Origin: an uncultured bacterium
GTDB lineage: Bacteria; Bacteroidota; Bacteroidia; Bacteroidales; Bacteroidaceae
DNA: 9,754 bases
NCBI GenBank assembly: GCA_905215575.1
Contig: CAJMQV010000066.1
Coordinates: 1-9,754, forward strand
Direction of reading: 5' to 3'
In this document: positions 5,186 to 9,754 of the stretch, in pieces
How positions within the stretch are numbered: position 1 is the stretch's first letter
How the letters are laid out: each line of letters starts with the position of its first letter
Position numbers and translations under genes: made by a program
The notes under the pieces: model-generated
Told to the model about the DNA's origin: nothing
The model's database searches: none
Seen by the model: only the letters and a program-made list of their open reading frames with translations

Positions 5186-6430
5186 ATGGATCGTCCTATA
5201 TCTCCTGTTGAAATCAGAAAACGGCGCATCAAGATCGCGCTTTCTGTGGTTTTGAGTGCTGCCATATTGGTCGGCGCGGTTCTTTGGATCAGCGGCCAGC
5301 TTCAAACCGGTGTCAAGCAAACGTCTTTGGTCTTTTATACAGTAGATTCCGGCACTATCGAAACCGGCGTCAGCGCTTATGGTAAGGTAGTGCCGGCTTT
5401 CGAAGAACGTATCACTTCGCCGGTAGGTTCGCGCATTATGGAAGTGTATGCCCGTGTCGGTGACACAGTAGAAGTGGGCACTCCGTTGTTGCGGCTCGAT
5501 TTGCAGAGCATTGAAAACGATTATAAGAAACTGCTGGATGAGGAAAAGATGAAATGTTATCAGCTGGAGCAACAGTTGGGTAACGACAAGATTTATCTGA
5601 ACGACCTGGATATGCAGATCCGGATTGCCGAAATGAAACTGGACCGCATGAAGGTGGACTGGAGCAACGAGCGCTATCTGGACAGTTTGGGATCGGGTAC
5701 AGCCGATCAGGTGCGCCAGGCCGAACTTTCTTATACGACCAGCCGCATGGAGCTGGAGCAACTGCGTCAGAAAGTGGAGAACGAGCGTCAGGCACGCCGC
5801 ACCGAACTGAAGATAAAACAGTTGGATCTGGAGATTTTCCGTCGCTCTATGGAAGAGAAGCGGCGCACCCTGGAGGATGCCCGCATCCGTTCTCCGCGTC
5901 GGGCGGTGCTTACTTTTGTAAATACACAGATAGGAGCCCAGGTGGCACAAGGCGAAGAAGTGGCCGTAGTGTCCGATTTGAGTCATTTTCAGATCGAGGG
6001 CAGTCTGTCCGATACCTATGCCGATTTAATAAGAGTTGGAGCCAAAGTGTTGGTTAAGGTTAATGATCAGGTATTTCCCGGCATGGTATCCGGTGTAACT
6101 CCGTTGAGCGACAATGGGATGATTTCTTTTTCCGTACAGTTGGACGATAAAGTATCATCCCGTTTACGCCCGGGAGTGAAGGCCGACCTGTATGTGGTGC
6201 ATGCCGTGCGCGAGAACGCCATGCGTATGGCCAATGCCTCGTTTTATACGGGCCCCGGAGAGTATCAGTTGTTTGTGCAGGATGGTGATGAACTGGTGCG
6301 TCGCAGAGTGCGGTTGGGAGAATGTGACTTTGACCATGTGGAAGTGCTCGACGGACTGAAGGAGGGCGAACGTGTGGTGGTGAGCGACCTGAGTTCTTAT
6401 AAGGATAAGATGGTTCTGAAAATACGCTGA
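5186..6430 (+). CDS. Periplasmic membrane-fusion protein of an ABC exporter (HlyD/MacA type)
   Basis: The protein has 414 residues from the chosen start and joins an inner-membrane exporter to an outer-membrane channel. A short basic cytosolic tail (MDRPISPVEIRKRRIK) precedes one membrane segment (about 15-36). Then follow the first half of a lipoyl-like domain (about 68-108, with 'ERITSPVGSRIMEVYARVGDTVEVGTPLLRLD'), a long alpha-helical hairpin (about 108-230, rich in E, K, R, Q and L), the second lipoyl half (about 231-268, 'ARIRSPRRAVLTFVNTQIGAQVAQGEEVAVVSD'), a beta-barrel (about 268-338) and a C-terminal membrane-proximal domain. An in-frame ATG at 4976 would add 70 residues encoded by the enhancer and promoter, and the ATG at 5153 lies upstream of the predicted transcription start, so 5186 is preferred. 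First gene of the operon; an ATPase and two permeases follow. Confidence 0.9.
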   Translation: MDRPISPVEIRKRRIKIALSVVLSAAILVGAVLWISGQLQTGVKQTSLVFYTVDSGTIETGVSAYGKVVPAFEERITSPVGSRIMEVYARVGDTVEVGTPLLRLDLQSIENDYKKLLDEEKMKCYQLEQQLGNDKIYLNDLDMQIRIAEMKLDRMKVDWSNERYLDSLGSGTADQVRQAELSYTTSRMELEQLRQKVENERQARRTELKIKQLDLEIFRRSMEEKRRTLEDARIRSPRRAVLTFVNTQIGAQVAQGEEVAVVSDLSHFQIEGSLSDTYADLIRVGAKVLVKVNDQVFPGMVSGVTPLSDNGMISFSVQLDDKVSSRLRPGVKADLYVVHAVRENAMRMANASFYTGPGEYQLFVQDGDELVRRRVRLGECDFDHVEVLDGLKEGERVVVSDLSSYKDKMVLKIR

Positions 6431-6434
6431 GGCG

Positions 6435-6505
6435 GTTTTTAAAAGAAAGGATATAAGGTTTTAAATGCTTTTTAAAAGTGATTTAAAGTGGTTTTAAAAA
6501 GCATT
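6435..6505. repeat. 11-bp-phased TTTAAA repeats with a 14-bp inverted repeat between hlyD-like and ATPase genes
   Basis: Four tandem 11-bp units run from 6457 to 6500, each with a T-run/A-run step at the same place (steps after 6462, 6473, 6484 and 6495). A fifth unit lies exactly 22 bp earlier (step after 6440). Within it AATGCTTTTTAAAA (6464-6477) and TTTTAAAAAGCATT (6492-6505) are perfect inverted copies with a 14-nt loop. There is no T-run after the hairpin, so it is not a standard terminator. It may be an intrinsically curved segment, a binding array, or an RNA hairpin that tunes expression between the two genes. Confidence 0.6.
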
Positions 6506-6556
6506 CATCAAAAAAGAAATGATCATATTAGAATAAACAAATTAAAAAATAAGATT

Positions 6557-7234
6557 ATGAGCAACATGATTCAATTGACCGGTATCAACAAGATTTACCG
6601 TACGAACGAGATCGAAACACAGGCATTGGAAAACGTAAACCTGAGTGTGGAAAAAGGAGAGTTTCTGAGTGTAATGGGACCATCCGGTTGCGGCAAATCC
6701 ACTTTGCTGAACATTATCGGTTTGCTGGATAACCCTACCAGCGGTACTCTGGAACTGGGAGGCACGCTGATTACTCCGAAGATGAGTGATCGCGAACAGG
6801 CTGCTTTCCGTAACCGTACTCTGGGCTTTGTATTCCAGTCTTTTCACCTGATCAATACGCTTAATGTGCTCGACAATGTAGAGCTTCCGTTGCTATTCCG
6901 CAAGATGTCCGGCAGCGAGCGTACCCGTCGTGCCAAAGAAGTGCTGGAGCGTGTGGGATTGAGCCACCGTATGCGTCACATGCCTTCGCAGCTTTCTGGC
7001 GGACAGTGTCAGCGTGTGGCCATCGCCCGTGCCATTATCGGTAATCCCGAAATCATTCTGGCCGATGAGCCGACGGGTAATCTGGATTCCAAGATGGGAG
7101 CCGAGGTTATGGACATCCTTTGCCGTTTGAACAAGGAAGACGGACGTACCATCGTCATGGTAACGCATAATGAGGAGCAGGCACGTCTTTCTTCACGCAC
7201 CATCCATTTCTTCGACGGTCGTCAGATAGACTGA
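6557..7234 (+). CDS. ABC exporter ATPase, MacB/LolD (MJ0796) type
   Basis: This 225-residue ATPase powers the exporter from the cytosolic face. All expected motifs are present: Walker A GPSGCGKST (41-49), the Q-loop glutamine Q94 in 'FVFQSF', the signature LSGGQ (146-150), Walker B 'IILADE' with D170 and catalytic E171, the D-loop NLD (175-177) and the switch histidine H204 in 'VTHN'. The residue after the signature is C151, where most relatives have Q. The pattern 'FRNRTLGFVFQSFHLINTLNVLDNVELPL' is typical of the ATPases that pair with FtsX/MacB permeases in macrolide, peptide or lipoprotein export. An in-frame GTG at 6488 would add 23 residues encoded by the repeat region and is rejected; ATG 6566 is a close alternative start. 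No Shine-Dalgarno sequence is visible. It lies 126 nt after the membrane-fusion gene. Confidence 0.95.
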   Translation: MSNMIQLTGINKIYRTNEIETQALENVNLSVEKGEFLSVMGPSGCGKSTLLNIIGLLDNPTSGTLELGGTLITPKMSDREQAAFRNRTLGFVFQSFHLINTLNVLDNVELPLLFRKMSGSERTRRAKEVLERVGLSHRMRHMPSQLSGGQCQRVAIARAIIGNPEIILADEPTGNLDSKMGAEVMDILCRLNKEDGRTIVMVTHNEEQARLSSRTIHFFDGRQID

Positions 7235-7262
7235 CTTTACCTTAACTAAATATATAGTGACC

Positions 7263-8546
7263 ATGATAAAACGATATATCAAACAGACGTGTGCCATGCT
7301 GCGGCAGCATAAGCTGTTCGGCGCGCTCTACATCATCGGTACGGCTATCCCGATAGCATTGACGATGATCGTCATCACCTTTCAGTATATCCGGGTGGGA
7401 TCCATCTATCCGGAGGAGCATCGTGATGAGGTATGGATTACCAATCGGGCTTATACCCAGAGTGGAATGCGTTGGATTAATTTATGGGTGGTGAAAGAAT
7501 GGTTTTACCCCATGAAGGGCATACAGGCTGCAACAGCTTTTCGGAACGATACTGAAGCTCAGGTCCTGTTGCCCGACAGTAAGGCGAGTATGCAGGTTCT
7601 GAGTAAATTGACCGATCCGGGATTTTTCAAAGTGTTTGATTTTGATTTTCTGGCCGGCAAGTCTTTTACGGAAGCCGATCTGGCGAATGGTAACTTTCGT
7701 GCCGTGATTACCGCTTCTCTTTCACGTCGTCTGTTTGGTACAGAACAGGCTGTAGGGAAAACATTTGCGATGAATCAGATCCGTTTTACTGTGGCGGGAG
7801 TCGTGTGCGATGTAAGTGCGTTGACACCGCTTACCTGTGCCCAGGTGTATGTGCCCTATAGTTGTTTTCCGGAGGATGGAAATGCCATGCGCCGGGATAA
7901 TGTGATGGGGGATTATACGGTTTGTATGCGGATTCCTTCGGGAAATGGAGCTGCGGTACAGGCTAATGTAGAAGAACGGAACCGTCTGTTCCAGCAGATG
8001 CATCAGATAAAGGCACCCAATTACAGTTATGTGCAGCCGCCTTGTCCGTTGTGGAAATACAATGTGAACAATCAATCCATGGACCAAGATGATAATGTCA
8101 GCAAGGCACTTCGGCTTTTTGGAGGATTGGTTCTTGTTTTTCTGTTGGTTCCGGCTCTGAATCTGAGCGGTATGATTTCCAGCCGTATGGAAGGACGTTT
8201 GCCTGAGATGGGAATTTACAAGGCTTTTGGAGCTACCCGTCGTTATCTGTTGGGACAGGTGTTGGGCGAGAATCTGGTATTGACTCTTTTGGGTGGATTG
8301 GTAGGGCTGTTGCTTGCCTGGAGTGTTCTGGTTTGGGGGCGTAGCTGGATTTACAATTTTATCTTCCCCGGTATCTATCTGTGGAATGGTCCGGATGTGC
8401 TGGTTACGGTGGAGATGTTGTTCTCGCCCTGGGTATTCCTGTCCGCTTTCCTGATTTGTGTGGTGTTGAATGTGGCTTCAGCCCTGATTCCGGCATGGAA
8501 TTCCTTGCGCTCGGAAATAGTCTATTCGTTGAACCAGAAAAAGTAA
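7263..8546 (+). CDS. FtsX/MacB-type ABC exporter permease, first of two
   Basis: This 427-residue inner-membrane protein has the four-helix MacB/FtsX layout. TM1 is at about 18-43, followed by a large periplasmic domain (about 44-279) of MacB_PCD style, recognisable by 'FFKVFDFDFLAGKSFTEADL' and 'VITASLSRRLFGTEQAVGKTF'. TM2 (about 283-305), TM3 (about 334-359) and TM4 (about 388-412) form the C-terminal FtsX domain, with the coupling motif 'EMGIYKAFGATRRYLLGQVLGE' between TM2 and TM3. Such proteins do not form a classical channel; ATP-driven movement of the periplasmic domain drives substrate from the periplasm through the outer-membrane partner. The ATG at 7263 is preferred to the GTG two codons earlier. 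It begins 28 nt after the ATPase stop and ends 4 nt before the next gene, so it is co-translated in one operon. Confidence 0.93.
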   Translation: MIKRYIKQTCAMLRQHKLFGALYIIGTAIPIALTMIVITFQYIRVGSIYPEEHRDEVWITNRAYTQSGMRWINLWVVKEWFYPMKGIQAATAFRNDTEAQVLLPDSKASMQVLSKLTDPGFFKVFDFDFLAGKSFTEADLANGNFRAVITASLSRRLFGTEQAVGKTFAMNQIRFTVAGVVCDVSALTPLTCAQVYVPYSCFPEDGNAMRRDNVMGDYTVCMRIPSGNGAAVQANVEERNRLFQQMHQIKAPNYSYVQPPCPLWKYNVNNQSMDQDDNVSKALRLFGGLVLVFLLVPALNLSGMISSRMEGRLPEMGIYKAFGATRRYLLGQVLGENLVLTLLGGLVGLLLAWSVLVWGRSWIYNFIFPGIYLWNGPDVLVTVEMLFSPWVFLSAFLICVVLNVASALIPAWNSLRSEIVYSLNQKK

Positions 8547-8550
8547 GTTT

Positions 8551-9754
8551 ATGATACGTTTGGCATTGAAAAATATATGGGCCCGTAAAAAAAGAAGCGG
8601 TTGGCTGCTGGCCGAGCTGGTTGCCGTCGCTATCATATTGTGTCATCTGATGGACCCTCTGATTGTACAGACTTATGTGAACAGTTTGCCGGATGGTTAT
8701 GATCCGGAAAATCTTTATCGTGTGGCTTTTCAGGAATATTCGGATGTTTCGATACGTTACGATAAGGATGCGGCAGAAGATGAGGTGCGTGAGAAGAACA
8801 TGTGGTACATCCGTGACCGGGTGGCCCGTTATCCCGGTGTCGAATCGGCTACATTTCAGGTTGGTAATACAACTCCGGGAAGTCTGTCTTATAGCGTGTC
8901 TGCTGTTTGGTGGACCGATTCTTTGAAAGTGCCTGTGTTTTGTATCGGTTTTGTTCCCAAAAGCGATTATTTTACCACCTTCCGTTATCAGACTGTCGCG
9001 GGGGCTTCGCCACAGCAGCTTGACCGGATGGAACTTAAAGGTCGTGAACATATTCTCACGGAGACTTACATGCCCGACGGACCGGTCTTTGGGCGGACGC
9101 TTAAAGACTTATGGGGAATATCTGACGAACCTGTGATCGCCACCCTGCTTCCGGTTAAGATCAATATGAATATTCCGCCTCAGCAGGTTCAGTTTGAGAA
9201 AAGGAATGCACGTAATGCAAAGGCTATCGTTTTCCGTCTGCGTGATGATGTTGATCCGGATGAGTTTCTGGCAGATTTCCGTGAGTGGGCCGATAAGAAT
9301 TTGCAAGTGGGAAATTACTATGTGGGTCGCGTAGATTCCTATCAGAACTTCATCAAGTACAGTACTACGTATGTTGAGAAAGATTATTTGCAGAAGATGA
9401 TTCTGGCCTGCTTCTTCCTGTTCTGTATCTTCTTTGGCGTTTCGGGAACCTTTTGGATGCAGACCCGTAGCCGGTGCGAGGAAATCGGTATTCTGAAAAG
9501 TTTCGGTGCTACTTCCGGACGTATTCTGCGCCTTTTTCTGTTCGAGGGTCTCGGTCTGGTTACGGTGGCGGTTCTGTTGGGTTGTGTGATTTATCTGCAG
9601 TATGCCATGCACTCCGGACTTTATTTTCCACAAGATGTGTATTTTTCCCAGGAGACGTGTTGCAGTCCTTATGTGCATTATTGGTATGAGTCTTTCAAAG
9701 AGCATTTCCTGATTGTTTCGGGCGTGGTCTGGCTGCTGATGGTTCTGATTGTCA
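8551..9754 (+). CDS. FtsX/MacB-type ABC exporter permease, second of two (3' end outside window)
   Basis: The frame starting at ATG 8551 is open to the window end, giving at least 401 residues (MIRLALKNIWARKKRSGW...). An N-terminal membrane segment (about 18-40) is followed by a periplasmic domain of roughly 245 residues. Then come a second membrane segment ('MILACFFLFCIFFGVSG'), the FtsX coupling motif 'RSRCEEIGILKSFGATSGRILRLFLFEG', a third segment, and the start of the fourth ('FLIVSGVVWLLMVLIV'). By comparison with the preceding permease only about 15-30 residues are missing. It has the same overall plan as the upstream permease but clearly differs in sequence, so the two probably form a heterodimer around a homodimer of the ATPase. 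It starts 4 nt after the upstream stop, indicating tight co-translation. Confidence 0.92.
   Translation, partial: MIRLALKNIWARKKRSGWLLAELVAVAIILCHLMDPLIVQTYVNSLPDGYDPENLYRVAFQEYSDVSIRYDKDAAEDEVREKNMWYIRDRVARYPGVESATFQVGNTTPGSLSYSVSAVWWTDSLKVPVFCIGFVPKSDYFTTFRYQTVAGASPQQLDRMELKGREHILTETYMPDGPVFGRTLKDLWGISDEPVIATLLPVKINMNIPPQQVQFEKRNARNAKAIVFRLRDDVDPDEFLADFREWADKNLQVGNYYVGRVDSYQNFIKYSTTYVEKDYLQKMILACFFLFCIFFGVSGTFWMQTRSRCEEIGILKSFGATSGRILRLFLFEGLGLVTVAVLLGCVIYLQYAMHSGLYFPQDVYFSQETCCSPYVHYWYESFKEHFLIVSGVVWLLMVLIV

Noticed and set aside
5126..5986. Leftward open frame of 286 codons opposite the hlyD-like gene
   Set aside because: A mirror of a well-supported membrane-fusion protein gene; the product is histidine- and glutamine-rich in the manner of antisense translations.
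6488..6556. Upstream GTG start for the ATPase gene
   Set aside because: The added 23 residues come from the repeat and leader region, and family members begin at about 'MIQL'; 6557 or 6566 is the credible start.
8404..9705. Leftward and short rightward open frames across the second permease
   Set aside because: They overlap the long open frame from 8551 to the window end, which has clear FtsX motifs and is the real gene.
1..9754. CRISPR array, insertion sequence, integrase, tRNA or rRNA
   Set aside because: No regularly spaced repeats with spacers, transposase-like frames, terminal inverted repeats or tRNA-like cloverleaf sequence were seen.

Overview
The window looks like chromosomal DNA of a Bacteroidales bacterium, most likely Bacteroides or a close relative. 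Three things point there: promoters of the Bacteroides type (TTG, a spacer of about 19-20 nt, then TAnnTTTG); AT-rich leaders mostly without Shine-Dalgarno sequences; and protein families typical of gut Bacteroides, such as the large HExxHxxGxxH metalloprotease with DUF5117/DUF4953-type regions and the HlyD / ABC ATPase / FtsX-permease export operon. No tRNA, rRNA, insertion sequence, integrase or CRISPR array was seen.

Left part (1-2610). The window opens inside the 3' end of a small ribbon-helix-helix (Arc-like) DNA-binding protein gene on the + strand. A strong bidirectional terminator separates it from a leftward alpha-ribazole-phosphatase-like histidine phosphatase. Divergent from the phosphatase is an AT-rich, unrecognised gene (1061-1594) that appears to be cut by an in-frame amber codon, with 71 more open codons after it. 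The intergenic region between these two genes has one good promoter per strand and a perfect 21-bp palindrome with a repeated half-site. Next come a leftward small heat-shock protein (Hsp20) gene with its terminator, and a region of about 290 nt with no gene.

Middle and right part (2611-9754). A leftward 782-residue secreted zinc metalloprotease is divergent from a rightward operon. The operon encodes a membrane-fusion protein (HlyD/MacA type), a MacB/LolD-type ATPase, and two different FtsX/MacB-type permeases, the second cut by the window end. These should form a MacAB-like exporter spanning the inner membrane and periplasm. It would need an outer-membrane TolC-type partner, which is not in the window.

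The most interesting feature is the control region of the exporter operon. A 37-bp perfect inverted repeat, resolvable into two TGTCC-N6-GGACA dyads, lies about 90 bp upstream of the predicted transcription start of a near-consensus sigma-54 (-24/-12) promoter. This is the layout expected for an NtrC-type enhancer-binding response regulator. It implies that the membrane-fusion gene starts at 5186 and not at the far upstream ATG at 4976. A second unusual element lies between the membrane-fusion and ATPase genes: TTTAAA cores repeated with exact 11-bp phasing, containing a perfect 14-bp inverted repeat. No wholly new multi-gene system is evident. The novelty, if any, lies in regulation and in the interrupted unknown gene.
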